From contig NZ_BLLG01000021.1 in NCBI RefSeq assembly GCF_011766325.1, positions 40,518 through 104,517 of the forward strand: 64,000 bases of DNA, in the 5' to 3' direction. This stretch comes from Streptomyces pacificus. Lineage in GTDB: Bacteria > Actinomycetota > Actinomycetes > Streptomycetales > Streptomycetaceae. The position numbers and the translations under genes were made by a program. The notes below the pieces were generated by a model, which made no database searches, was not told the DNA's origin, and saw nothing but the letters and a program-made list of their open reading frames with translations. Below are positions 50,705 through 59,810 of this stretch, in pieces; the stretch's first letter is position 1; every line of letters starts with the position of its first letter.

Positions 50705-52948
50705 ATGTCGAAGAAGCGAGCGGGCGGTGGCCTGACCGGGACCCAGCAGGCCGCCAAGTTCCTCGGAGTCAGTGTGCTCGCAGGAACCGTGCTGGCGGGC
50801 CTCGCCCTGCCGGCCGCCGGCGCGCTGGGGCTGGCCGCCAAGGGCACGGTCGAGGGGTTCGACGAGATCCCCGCTAATCTCAAGACCCCGCCGCTGAGCC
50901 AGCGCACGACGATCCTCGACGCCGACGGGGGGCAGATCGCCACCGTCTACTCACGTGACCGTACGGTGGTCAAGCTCAAGGACATCTCGCCGTATATGCA
51001 GAAGGCGATCGTGGCCATCGAGGACGCGCGCTTCTACGAGCACGGGGCGATCGATCTCAAGGGCGTACTGCGCGCGCTCAACCGCAACGCGCAGGAAGGC
51101 GGCGTCACCCAGGGCGCGTCGACCCTCACCCAGCAGTATGTGAAGAACGTGTTCGTCGAGGAGGCGGGGGACGACCCGGACAAGGTCGCCCAGGCCACCC
51201 AGCAGACCATCGGCCGCAAGGTCCGCGAGCTCAAGTTCGCGATCCAGGTCGAGGAGGAACTGGGGAAGAAGAAGATCCTCGAGAACTATCTGAACATCAC
51301 CTTCTTCGGTCAGCAGGCCTACGGCGTCGAGGCGGCGTCCAAGCGGTACTTCTCGAAGTCGGCGAAGGACCTGAAGCTGGAGGAGGCCGCGCTGCTCGCC
51401 GGTATCGTCCAGTCGCCGAGCCGCTACGACCCCGTCAACGACGGCGAGGAGGCGACCAAGCGGCGCAACACCGTGCTGCAGCGGATGGCCGACGTCGGCG
51501 ACATCTCCCAGTCCGAGGCCGACACGGCCAAGGAGACACCGGTCGAGCTGAAGGTCAGCAGACCCAAGAACGGCTGCATCACCGCCGTCGACGGAGCCGG
51601 CTTCTTCTGCGACTACGTGCGCGAGGTCTTCCTCACGGACCCGGTCTTCGGCAAGACCCGGGAGGAGCGGGCCAAGGTCTGGAACCAGGGCGGCCTGACG
51701 ATCCGGACGACCCTGGACCCGCAGGCGCAGAAGTCCGCACAGAAGTCGCTGGGGAACCACGTCTACCAGGACGACAAGGTCGCGGCGGCGATCACGCTGG
51801 TGGAGCCCGGGACGGGCAGGATCGTCGCCATGGGCCAGTCCAAGCCGTACGGCTTCGGCGACAACGAGACCCAGATCAACTACTCGGTCAACGCCGGCAT
51901 GGGCGGCTCCAACTTCGGCTTCCCGGTCGGTTCGACCTTCAAGCCGTTCGTGGCAGCCGCGGCACTGGAGCAGGGCCGTCCGCCGACGCAGTCGTACCCG
52001 GCGCCGTACAAGATGCCGTACCCGGACTCGATCGCGAGCTGCTCCGACCGGCCCTGGCGCAACCGCGGCGGCGACACGGTGGAGAACGAGAACGAGAAGG
52101 AAGTCGGCCCCTACGCGCTCCGCGAGGCGATGGAGCTGTCCGTCAACACGTACTTCGTGCAGATGATAGGAGACATCGGACTCTGCCCCGTCGTGGAGAT
52201 GACCGACCGCCTCGGCGTGGTGCAGGGCAACGGGGAGAAGCTCCCGGCCAGCCCCGCGCCGCTGACGCTCGGCTCGACCGGTATCTCGCCGCTGACGATG
52301 GCCAACGCGTACGCGACGTTCGCGAACCGCGGCACGCACTGCACGCCGACGGCGATCGAGTCGATCACGACCGCCGACGGCAAGAGCCTCAGGGTGCCCC
52401 AGACCGAGTGCGGCAAGGTGATGTCGGAGCGCACCGCGGACACCATCAACACGCTGCTGCGCGGCGTGGTCGACTCCGGGACGGGCCAGGAGGCCGGACT
52501 GACGGACCGCGACAACGCGGGCAAGACGGGGACGACGGACGAGCGCAAGAACGCGTGGTTCGTCGGCTACACCCCGAACCTGTCCGGTGCTGTCTGGGTC
52601 GGCAGCGCCTCCCAGAAGGTGAAGATGTTCGACATCCGGATCGGCGGGCGCTACCACGGGAAGGTCTTCGGCGGCCAGGTCCCGGGCCCGATCTGGAAGG
52701 ACGCGATGGCGGGGGCTCTGCAGGGCAAGGAGAACCCGGCCTTCAGCACGGTCCATGTGCCCGACGCTCCGCAGGGCGAGGACGAGGAGGAGAGGCGCCG
52801 GGACGGCGGGGGCGGCACCGACGACAAGCCCGGCAGGAACGGAGGCCGGGACCCGTTCCCCGACATCTCGCTCCCGCCGGACTTCATCGGCGGCAACATC
52901 ACCCGCGGCCAGGACGCCGGAGGCAGCGGAGGCTGGCAGCGGGACTGA
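50705..52948 (+). CDS. Bifunctional class A penicillin-binding protein
   Basis: This 747-residue membrane-anchored cell wall synthase has an N-terminal signal anchor (residues 15-45), a GT51 transglycosylase domain (catalytic Glu in VAIEDARFYEHGAI, about residue 105, and GASTLTQQYVKN), and a transpeptidase domain with SxxK in GSTFKPFVAAA (about residues 407-418), SxN in ELSVNTYFVQM (about residue 478) and KTGTTDERKNAW (about residue 606). The C-terminal 60 residues are acidic and Gly-rich. It makes glycan strands and cross-links them. It lies divergent from wblA and ends with a very strong terminator. Confidence 0.93.
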   Translation: MSKKRAGGGLTGTQQAAKFLGVSVLAGTVLAGLALPAAGALGLAAKGTVEGFDEIPANLKTPPLSQRTTILDADGGQIATVYSRDRTVVKLKDISPYMQKAIVAIEDARFYEHGAIDLKGVLRALNRNAQEGGVTQGASTLTQQYVKNVFVEEAGDDPDKVAQATQQTIGRKVRELKFAIQVEEELGKKKILENYLNITFFGQQAYGVEAASKRYFSKSAKDLKLEEAALLAGIVQSPSRYDPVNDGEEATKRRNTVLQRMADVGDISQSEADTAKETPVELKVSRPKNGCITAVDGAGFFCDYVREVFLTDPVFGKTREERAKVWNQGGLTIRTTLDPQAQKSAQKSLGNHVYQDDKVAAAITLVEPGTGRIVAMGQSKPYGFGDNETQINYSVNAGMGGSNFGFPVGSTFKPFVAAAALEQGRPPTQSYPAPYKMPYPDSIASCSDRPWRNRGGDTVENENEKEVGPYALREAMELSVNTYFVQMIGDIGLCPVVEMTDRLGVVQGNGEKLPASPAPLTLGSTGISPLTMANAYATFANRGTHCTPTAIESITTADGKSLRVPQTECGKVMSERTADTINTLLRGVVDSGTGQEAGLTDRDNAGKTGTTDERKNAWFVGYTPNLSGAVWVGSASQKVKMFDIRIGGRYHGKVFGGQVPGPIWKDAMAGALQGKENPAFSTVHVPDAPQGEDEEERRRDGGGGTDDKPGRNGGRDPFPDISLPPDFIGGNITRGQDAGGSGGWQRD

Positions 52949-53049
52949 CTGCGGCACCCACCGCGAGTACGACGGCGCCGGCCGATCGGCGGGCGGTCGG
53001 GCGCGGCGACAGGGGCGGCAGGGGCGGCAGGGGCCGACAAGCGAATCGA

Positions 53050-53088
53050 CGAGGATCCCCCGGCGCGGACGGCGCCGGGGGATCCTCG
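53050..53088 (+). terminator. Strong intrinsic terminator, 17-bp stem
   Basis: Bases 53050-53066 are perfectly complementary to 53072-53088 with a 5-base loop; the core GAGGATCCCCCGGCGC pairs with GCGCCGGGGGATCCTC. It follows the PBP gene by about 100 bases. Confidence 0.85.
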
Positions 53089-53129
53089 CTTCGCCGGGCG
53101 GGGAGTCCAGGAGTCCGGGGAGCGCGGGG

Positions 53130-53210
53130 AGCACCCGGGTACCGCGCGGGTGCATGGTTGCGGCGGCCATCCGGGTGCCGCGCGGGTGTGCCCGCGGGTA
53201 CCGTGCGCGG
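53130..53210. repeat. Imperfect direct repeats
   Basis: A CCGGGTACCGCGCGGGTG-type unit recurs (CCGGGTGCCGCGCGGGTG) with intervening sequence, then a shorter CGGGTACCGTGCG copy. It sits between convergent PBP and YqeY genes. No known element. Confidence 0.4.
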
Positions 53211-53226
53211 CTCGGGGCCGGCCGCG

Positions 53227-53691
53227 TCAGTCGGCGAGCAGCCTCCTGACCACCGCGGCCACCCGGCCACCCTCGGCGCGGCCCGCCACCCTTGGGTTGA
53301 CGATCTTCATGACCGCTCCCATCGCCCGGGAACCCTCGGCACCCGCCGCCCTGGCCTCCTCGACGGCCTGGGCCACGATGCCGTTCAGCTCGTCGTCCGT
53401 CAGCTGGCGGGGAAGATAGGCGTCGAGGAGCGCGCCCTCCGCCCTCTCGCGGTCCGCCTGCCCGGCACGACCGCCCTGGGCGAAGGCCTCTGCCGCCTCA
53501 CGGCGCTTCTTCGCCTCCTTGGCGATCACCTTCCGGACCTCGTCGTCGGAGAGTTCACGCGCTTCCCTGCCCGCGACCTCCGCCCTGGTGATCGCGGAGA
53601 GGGTCAGCCGGAGCGTCGAGGAGCGCAGCTCGTCACGTGCCTTGATCGCCTCGGTGAGATCTTCCTGCAGCTGGGACTTGAGCGTGGTCAT
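53227..53691 (-). CDS. GatB/YqeY-domain protein
   Basis: This 154-residue YqeY-like protein reads MTTLKSQLQEDLTEAIKARDE, then STLRLTLSAITRAEVAGRE, EVRKVIAKEAKKRREAAEAF and AYLPRQLTDDELNGIVAQAV, the standard family order. The GatB-like C-terminus ends MGAVMKIVNPRVAGRAEGGRVAAVVRRLLAD. YqeY proteins are linked to tRNA amidation or tRNA-related steps, but the exact role is undefined. It is transcribed toward the PBP gene. Confidence 0.88.
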   Translation of the reverse strand: MTTLKSQLQEDLTEAIKARDELRSSTLRLTLSAITRAEVAGREARELSDDEVRKVIAKEAKKRREAAEAFAQGGRAGQADRERAEGALLDAYLPRQLTDDELNGIVAQAVEEARAAGAEGSRAMGAVMKIVNPRVAGRAEGGRVAAVVRRLLAD

Positions 53692-54230
53692 ACGTCGATT
53701 GTGGCAGGCGCTCGTCCCGGTATGCCCCCGCATTTCCCCGGCACGCGCCGAGCGCTCCGCGCCGGGCCGCCCGGCCGGGACGGCACTCGCGGTCCGGCTG
53801 TCGTCCCGGCCGGGCCACGGTTCCCTCCTCCGGATCCGCTGCGCCCGGTGAGCGGTCGCCCGGCCGCCGGGCGGCCGGGGTTCCCGTACTCGTCGTGTTC
53901 CGAAGGCGCCGCCGACTGCACGGGCAGGTGTCCGCGGAGCGCACTCAGTCCGGCCGCGGCAGCCGCTCCCGGGCCGCGCGCTCGGGCGTGGGTACGTCTC
54001 GTGGAACGTGTTCCTGATCGCCGCGGCGGGCCCCAGGGGCTCGGTGCCGCCCACGGCCCGGTTCTTTCCCGGCTCCATGCGTCCGAGCGGTCCGACCACG
54101 GCTCGCGGCCGCTCCCCCGAGCGGAGTCCTCACTGCCGCGGTGATGCCGAGCGGACTGGCGCCCGACCATAATCAGCTGTCGATCGCAGTTGGCAGAAGG
54201 TCGGCGGAGCACACTGGGGGTACAGAGGCT
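53692..54230. other. Intergenic region, nothing confident
   Basis: 540 bases between the divergent YqeY and GT87-like genes. It should hold their promoters, but I saw no clear sites. Long ORFs are composition artefacts. Confidence 0.4.
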
Positions 54231-55793
54231 GTGGTGCGCATACAGGCTGACGGCACGAGCGGAAGACAGGGTTCCCCGGCCGATGGCACCACTGCCGGAG
54301 GCACCGATTCCGGAGGTACCCCCTCCGAGGCCTTCCCGTTCGATGATTCCCTCCCCCGGAGGTCCTCCTCCGCGGTGCCGCGGCACCGCAGCGGACCCGC
54401 ACCGTCCGCTGCGCGGCACAGCGTGCGGGTACCCGCCACGACACGCGGCCGCGTCCTGGCCGGTCTCGGCATGGCGGCGGCGGTGGTCTTCTTCCTCACG
54501 ACGGTGCCGTTCCACCGGAACTGGTTCGACCTGCACGTCTACTACGGAGCGGTCGAGCACTGGACCGGCGGCGATCCGATCTACGACTACCTCAGGCCCG
54601 GAACGCACTACGGCTTCACCTATCCGCCCTTCGCGGCGCTGTGCATGCTGCCCATGACCCTCGTCGACTGGCACAGCGCACTGGCGGTAAGCCAGCTCAT
54701 GAACGTCGCGGCCGCCGCGGTCATCCTCCACGTCTGCCTCGACTCGGTGATCCGGCGGGAGAGCCGCCACCGGTGGTTCGCATACACCGCGGCCGCCTGC
54801 ATGCTCGCCCTGCTGGAGCCCGTCCGGGACACCGTGAGCTTCGGCCAGGTCAATCTGCTGCTCCTGGCGCTGGTCCTCGCCGACTGCCGGCTGCTGACCG
54901 CCGGCCGCGCACGCTTCCCCTCCCTCGGGCGGCTGGCCGGTCTCGGCATCGGTCTCGCCGCCGCGATCAAACTCACCCCGGCGATCTTCATCTGCTACCT
55001 GCTGATCACCCGCAGGTGGCGGGCGGCCGGAGTCGCCATCGGCACCGCGAGCGGTGCGACCCTGCTCGCGGCGTGGGCGGCGCCGACCGCGTCGCGCACA
55101 TTCTGGACCGAGGCGATGTGGAACACCGACCGGGTCGGTTCGCTCGCCTATGTCTCCAACCAGTCCTGGCAGGGCATGCTGGCCCGGCTCACCGAACCGT
55201 TCGCCGAGCCCAGCCGCGCCGTGTGGGCGGTCGGCGTGGTGCTCCTGCTGTGGCTGTGGGCGCGGCGGGCACGCCAGGCCGTCGCCGCCGGCGACGAACT
55301 CGCGGGCTTCGCCCTGACGGGTGCCGCCGCCTGCCTGGTGAGCCCGGTCACCTGGGTGCACCACCTCGTGTGGCTCATCCCGGCCCTCGCCGTACTCGCC
55401 GACAAGGGACTGCGTGCGGATCCGGGCGGACGGCGCCGCCGCCGGCTGCTGACCTGGGCGCTGGTGAGCTACGCCGTTCTGTGCAGCAGCATGGTCTGGC
55501 TGTGGCGCTGGAACGACGGCGGCGCACCCGGGTTCCTGGGCGCCAACGCCTATGTGTGGATGGCGCTGTTCCTCCTCCTGCTCCTCCCGCTCGGGGAGCC
55601 GGGGGCGGACCGGGGCGGGCCGTATGCGCAGAGCGGGCCGTATGCGCAGAGCGGGCCGTCTGCGACGATGGGCCTATGCGCGCACGCTACGGCCTCCCCC
55701 TCACCATCGGTGCCGGTGTCATGGCTCTCGGAGCAGCCGGCATCGCCTACGCGGCCGGGTTCGAAGCCCGCTCCTTCCGGCTCCGCCGGGTGA
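54231..55793 (+). CDS. GT87-like polyprenol-phosphate mannosyltransferase, membrane
   Basis: This 520-residue integral membrane protein has ten or more hydrophobic helices. Residues from VPFHRNWFDLHVYYGAVEHWTGGDPIYDYL are typical of the actinobacterial DUF2029/GT87 family (PimE-like alpha-1,2-mannosyltransferases), where the Asp in the first loop (FDLHVYY) is catalytic. GFTYPPFAALCMLPM and FGQVNLLLLALVLADC are further family features. GTG 54231 was chosen; codons to 54144 are possible but encode a low-complexity leader. An 18-bp tandem repeat (GTATGCGCAGAGCGGGCC) lies near its end. It overlaps the next gene by 118 bases. Confidence 0.8.
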   Translation: MVRIQADGTSGRQGSPADGTTAGGTDSGGTPSEAFPFDDSLPRRSSSAVPRHRSGPAPSAARHSVRVPATTRGRVLAGLGMAAAVVFFLTTVPFHRNWFDLHVYYGAVEHWTGGDPIYDYLRPGTHYGFTYPPFAALCMLPMTLVDWHSALAVSQLMNVAAAAVILHVCLDSVIRRESRHRWFAYTAAACMLALLEPVRDTVSFGQVNLLLLALVLADCRLLTAGRARFPSLGRLAGLGIGLAAAIKLTPAIFICYLLITRRWRAAGVAIGTASGATLLAAWAAPTASRTFWTEAMWNTDRVGSLAYVSNQSWQGMLARLTEPFAEPSRAVWAVGVVLLLWLWARRARQAVAAGDELAGFALTGAAACLVSPVTWVHHLVWLIPALAVLADKGLRADPGGRRRRRLLTWALVSYAVLCSSMVWLWRWNDGGAPGFLGANAYVWMALFLLLLLPLGEPGADRGGPYAQSGPYAQSGPSATMGLCAHATASPSPSVPVSWLSEQPASPTRPGSKPAPSGSAG

Positions 55794-56617
55794 CGGTTCC
55801 GGTACTGCCGGACGGGATGCGCCCGCTGCGGGTACTGCAGGTCTCCGACATCCACATGGTGTGCGGACAGCGCAAGAAGCGGGCCTGGCTGCAGTCCCTG
55901 GCGGGGCTGCGTCCCGACCTCGTCGTCAACACCGGCGACAACCTGTCGGACCCCGACGGCGTGCCCGAGGTGCTCGACGCCCTGGGGCCCCTGATGGAGT
56001 ACCCGGGTGTGTACGTCTTCGGCTCGAACGACTACTACGGCCCGAAGCTGCGCAACCCGGCCCGCTATCTGATCGAGAAGGCCCAGGGCCGCCACGGGCT
56101 CAACGGCAACGCCCCCGCGGTGGGCGTCGTACACAACCCATGGGAGGGGCTCCGGGACGCCTTCGACGCGGCCGGCTGGATCGGGCTGAGCAACACGCGC
56201 GGCCGCCTGAAGCTCGACGGCGGCCTCGAGATCGCCTTCACCGGACTCGACGATCCGCACATCAAGCGTGACCGCTACGAGCAGGTCGCCGGCGGCCCCG
56301 ACCGGACGGCGGACTTCTCGATGGCGGTCGTCCACGCCCCCTATCTGCGCTCCCTCGACGCCTTCACCGCCGAGGGCTACCCCCTGATCCTCGCGGGCCA
56401 CACCCACGGCGGCCAGCTGTGCATCCCCTTCTACGGAGCCCTGGTCACCAACTGCGACATCGACACCGACCGGGTGAAGGGCCTGTCCACCCACAGGTCC
56501 GACGGGCTCGTCTCCTACCTGCACGTCTCCGCCGGCTGCGGCACCAACCGGTACACCCCGGTCCGCTTCGCCTGCCCCCCGGAGGCCACACTGCTGACCC
56601 TGGTGGCGCGGGACTGA
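55676..56617 (+). CDS. Metallophosphoesterase
   Basis: This 313-residue protein has an N-terminal signal anchor (LTIGAGVMALGAAGIAYAAG), then calcineurin-like motifs: LQVSDIHM (D-x-H), VVNTGDNLSD (GD), YVFGSNDYYG (GN[HD]-like), VVHAPY and LILAGHTHGGQ. It has all metal ligands of a dinuclear phosphoesterase of the YkuE type. It probably acts on cell wall, lipid or nucleotide phosphates outside or at the membrane. It overlaps the preceding GT gene. Confidence 0.88.
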   Translation: MRARYGLPLTIGAGVMALGAAGIAYAAGFEARSFRLRRVTVPVLPDGMRPLRVLQVSDIHMVCGQRKKRAWLQSLAGLRPDLVVNTGDNLSDPDGVPEVLDALGPLMEYPGVYVFGSNDYYGPKLRNPARYLIEKAQGRHGLNGNAPAVGVVHNPWEGLRDAFDAAGWIGLSNTRGRLKLDGGLEIAFTGLDDPHIKRDRYEQVAGGPDRTADFSMAVVHAPYLRSLDAFTAEGYPLILAGHTHGGQLCIPFYGALVTNCDIDTDRVKGLSTHRSDGLVSYLHVSAGCGTNRYTPVRFACPPEATLLTLVARD

Positions 56618-56850
56618 GGACGGACGCCCGAAGCCGCTGGACCCCCGCCCTCTCACCATCCCCTCCAGCCTTCTCCCGTCCGACTCCCGTCCTGTCCCGT
56701 CCCTTCCCCGCCCCACTCCCGTCCCTTCTCAGGCCGGCGACCGCAGCCACTCTCGCCGCTCCGCACCAGGTGAGGGACCCGGAAAACCGGATTTCGTCTC
56801 CGGCCGCCCGTGGGCTAAAGTAAACGTCGTCGCCGCGAGAGCGGCGGCAT

Positions 56851-56924
56851 CGGGGTGTGGCGCAGCTTGGCAGCGCGCTTCGTTCGGGACGAAGAGGTCG
56901 TGGGTTCAAATCCCGCCACCCCGA
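56851..56924 (+). tRNA. tRNA-Pro (anticodon CGG)
   Basis: Acceptor CGGGGTG pairs with CACCCCG; the D-arm GCGCAGCTTGGCAGCGC is standard; the anticodon stem CTTCG/CGAAG encloses TTCGGGA with CGG as the anticodon; the T-arm GTGGGTTCAAATCCCGC is standard. No CCA is encoded. It lies at the boundary to accessory DNA, and its 3' end is a likely integration site. Confidence 0.95.
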
Positions 56925-57241
56925 CAGTGAATCACCAGGTCAGGGGCCTGATCCGCTTAGCGGGTCGGGTCCCTGAGTGGTTTCTGGGGTCGTTTTGGGA
57001 GCCGTTTGGGAGCCGAGTTCAGAATCCCGCTCCCAGCCGCGAGTCTCCGTGCGTGCTGTTTGACCCCATCGCTGACTGCTGGCCGTATCCTCCTCGCTTC
57101 CCACAGCCAGAGAGCCCCTATGCCTGTACAGCCCGAGGGCCGCTCAGCTTCGCGTGCCTGACCACTGACTGCCCGTGACCTGAGCTGGCAGGATGGCCTG
57201 GGGGGCGAGCAGCGCCCGTGGCCGCTGTACGAGGGGTGTGC
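56925..57241. other. Tandem repeat and island edge after tRNA-Pro
   Basis: 317 bases with no gene. It contains the 11-bp unit TTTGGGAGCCG repeated in tandem at 56994-57015 and AT-richer spacing than the chromosome before it. It is probably the left end of an accessory insertion at the tRNA. Confidence 0.5.
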
Positions 57242-57654
57242 GTGGCAGCCAAAAAAGTGATCAATGGTCGTTTCATGTTTTTGGGAGACGAGCTGCGAAC
57301 CGGCGGGCTGTCCGAGGTCCGTAGGGCCTTCGACATGTCCAATCCTGACGGGGCTTTTGCGGCGATCAAACTGCTGCGGCAGGAGGAAGACAACGCGGTC
57401 CTGGAGACGTTCCTGGGGCGGGAGACGCAGTCGCTGAAGCAGCTGGAGCACCCCAACATCGTGCGGATGCTCGACTCAGGGTGGGACGGCGACCTCGGCC
57501 GCTACTTCATCGCGCTGGAGTGGGTCGACCGCAGCTTGAAGGACGATCTCGCAGCACGTCGGCCCATGAGCTGGGCGGCGTTCTTCGACCAGATCGGCAG
57601 GCCCTTGATCGGAGCCCTGTCCTACGCCCACGGCCTGGAGATCGAGCACCGAGA
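57242..57654 (+). pseudogene. Ser/Thr protein kinase fragment, cut at the HRD motif
   Basis: This is a protein kinase-like domain of about 138 codons beginning AAKKVINGRFMFLGDELRTG. ATP-binding Lys is in AAIKLLRQ, followed by the ETQSLKQLEHPNIVRMLDSG (alpha C to beta 4) region, and the HRD motif of the catalytic loop is at EHRDL. The chain stops there: TSCFSTVGRS and a stop follow. The remaining kinase (DFG and C-lobe) is absent, so it is inactive. The cut is at the left edge of the IS5-type element. The lower GC suggests foreign origin. Confidence 0.82.
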
Positions 57655-58665
57655 CCTCACTAGTTGTTTCTCAACCGTCGGGCGTTCGATGACGTCCCGT
57701 ACGGTGTCCTGGATCAGGTGACGGAGTCCGGGAGTGGGCATGGGGACGGGGCCCTGTTCATAGCGTGTCGGTTGTCTAAGCCAGCCACGCGAGGAACAAA
57801 GCCCCGTCATGCAGAACGCTACCGTCGTCCTGTCCGATCGTCCGTTGCCCGACCTGCGGTTCGCCGCGGAGTGTGACTGTCTCGCTCACTTGTACGGCAA
57901 TGCCGGTGACCGGCCGCTGCGGGCCCGCGTCTACGCGACCGATCTGACGGACGAGGAATGGCAGATCGTCCGGCGGGTGATGCCTGTGCCGGGCTGGCTG
58001 TGTGGCCGCGGGGGCAACCCGGAGGGTTTCTGCCACCGCGAAATGATCGATGCGGTGCGGTACTTCGTCGACAACGGCATCAAGTGGAGGGCGATGCCGT
58101 CCGACTTCCCGCCCTGGTCGGCCGTCTGCGCATTCCAGCATCGCTGGCACACGGACGAGCTCCTGGACGTGCTGCACGAGAGGCTGCGGGAGCAGGTACG
58201 CATCGTGGAAGGGCGGGACGATCCCGAGCCGAGTGCGGCGATCGTCGATTCCCAGTCCCTGCGCGGCGCCTCCACCCTGACCGGGGAGCGGCGCGGGTAC
58301 GACGGGGCGAAGAAGGTGTCGGGTTCCAAGCGTCACATCGCCGTGGACTGTCTGGGTCTGCTGCTGGTGGTGATGGTCACCGCCGCGGACCTGCAGGACC
58401 GCGACGCGGGTGTGGCCCTCCTGGAACGGGTGCGTTCCCTTTTCACGCGGGTGCGTCTGGTGTGGGCCGACAGCGGCTATGCGGGCGCCCTGGTGGATTG
58501 GGCCCTGCACGCCCTCGGCATGAAGGTCGGGGTGTCCCGCCGCGGCGACGACAGAGCCGGCTTCGTGGTGATCCCGAGACGTTGGGTTGTCGAGCGCACG
58601 TTCGCCTGGCTGGTGAACTGCCGTCGCCTGGTGCGTGATTACGAGCGCACCGCCGCCGCCCATGT
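57655..58665 (+). mobile_element. Truncated IS5-type insertion sequence
   Basis: The left edge is the kinase break, about 150 bases before the transposase start. The right edge is inferred from the sudden end of transposase homology after RDYERTAAAH, where the PIMT-like gene of the opposite strand begins. Exact inverted repeats were not found, so the right end is probably lost. Confidence 0.6.
57809..58665 (+). pseudogene. IS5-type DDE transposase, C-terminally truncated
   Basis: The frame encodes about 285 residues of an IS5-family transposase. YATDLTDEEWQIVRRVMP and RWRAMPSDFPPW-type signature (here KWRAMPSDFPPWSAVC) give the N-terminal domain. The DDE catalytic residues are AAIVDSQSL (D), VWADSGYAG (D) and RWVVERTFAWLVNCRRLVRDYER (E). 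The last 25-30 residues of the usual family end are missing: after ERTAAAH the reading frame runs on for 140 unrelated codons to 59083. It is probably inactive. Confidence 0.8.
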
Positions 58666-59808
58666 ACGGCAGTTTGGGCTCTCCGAGGACCTACTCCCAC
58701 CCCGGGCCACGGCACGGGCAACCGGTACGGGACGGCTGGGGACGTCGAGCCAGGTGCGCTGCTCCTCGGCGGTCACGGTCACTCCGAAGCGCTCCCGGCC
58801 AGGCCGGTCATTCTCGACGTACAGCTCGTGTGCCGCCTCTACCGCGTCCCACAGCAGACGCGGCCCGGCCTGCCGTACACCACCGTCCTCGGCGCGCGCC
58901 CACGCGCCGTCAGCACCCCACAACTCCACTGCCGTCACCCGGCCGTCGCCATCGCACTCCGAAGCGAAAGCCGTGTCCGGTGTGACCAGCGAGAGCACAA
59001 AACGGAACGCATCGTCCCCGGCGACCTCGGCCAGGTCCAGGCCGGTGAGTCGACCGCTCGTCGCGCTCGGCCTGCCTGGGTGAGCCGGGGCGCCGGTGGC
59101 ACCGGCGTCGCGTACGGCCATGAAGTAGGAACCGACGGGCAGGAACCGGCCCTCGGCGCGGCCATCGTCGGCGACGACCAGGCACACGGTCCCCCAGCCG
59201 ACAGGGCACACGATGAGGCCGGCGGGCCGCACCTGCTCCAGCCAGGCCACCGGGATCGTGGTGAAGCCACAGGTGGCGATCAGCCGGTCGTACGGGGCCC
59301 TGGCCGGGTAGCCGTCACGGCCGTCCCCGGCCTGCACCAGCGGGGTGTATCCGCAGCGCCGCAGCCGCGCTCCCGCCAGCCGCGCCAGCACCGGGTCGAC
59401 CTCGGCCGTAACCACCTGGTGACTTCCAAGCCGTTCGGACAGGAGCGCCGCGTTGTAGCCGGTGCCGGTCGCGATCTCCAGCACGCGGTGACCATCAGCG
59501 ACGTCGAGGGCCTGGAGCATGACGAGCATGAGGCCGGGCGCTGTTGACGACGATGTGGCCACACCGTCGGTGAGCTGTGTGGCCAGCGCGTCATCCGAGT
59601 ACACCAGGTCCAGCCAGTCGGGGTCGGCGGAGGTCAAGTGCCGCTGCTCGCCGCCGACCAGGGTCCAGAACTCCGGCACGAACGGATGGCGGGGAACGGC
59701 CTCGAACACCTTCCGCCATGCCGGGTCGGACAGTTGCCCGTTGGCCTCCAGGACATCGGCCAGCGCCATGCGCAACTGCGTGGCACGTTTTTCGGTGTGT
59801 GTCGTCAT
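58639..59808 (-). CDS. PIMT-like methyltransferase of the RiPP cluster (TgmC/imiditide-type)
   Basis: This 389-residue protein is homologous to protein L-isoaspartyl methyltransferase: HPFVPEFWTLVGGEQ and VLEIATGTGYNAALLSERLGS (SAM motif I, about residues 98-118), TAEVDPVLARLAGARL, and AARLRRCGYTPLVQAGDGRDGYP-type motif II. It belongs to the variant found with ATP-grasp RiPP systems, in which the enzyme methylates an Asp of the crosslinked peptide to form an aspartimide. The C-terminal 180 residues are a family-specific extension. The last 15 residues fall in the IS remnant, so the natural C-terminus may be altered. It follows the ATP-grasp gene by two bases. Confidence 0.82.
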   Translation of the reverse strand: MTTHTEKRATQLRMALADVLEANGQLSDPAWRKVFEAVPRHPFVPEFWTLVGGEQRHLTSADPDWLDLVYSDDALATQLTDGVATSSSTAPGLMLVMLQALDVADGHRVLEIATGTGYNAALLSERLGSHQVVTAEVDPVLARLAGARLRRCGYTPLVQAGDGRDGYPARAPYDRLIATCGFTTIPVAWLEQVRPAGLIVCPVGWGTVCLVVADDGRAEGRFLPVGSYFMAVRDAGATGAPAHPGRPSATSGRLTGLDLAEVAGDDAFRFVLSLVTPDTAFASECDGDGRVTAVELWGADGAWARAEDGGVRQAGPRLLWDAVEAAHELYVENDRPGRERFGVTVTAEEQRTWLDVPSRPVPVARAVARGGSRSSESPNCRTWAAAVRS

Positions 59809-59810
59809 GG

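Noticed and set aside
57622..57810. Minus-strand ORF near the IS left end with RHLIQDTVRDVIERPTVEKQ
   Set aside because: It looks somewhat protein-like but crosses the kinase/IS junction and ends inside the kinase; probably chance or a relic too short to call.
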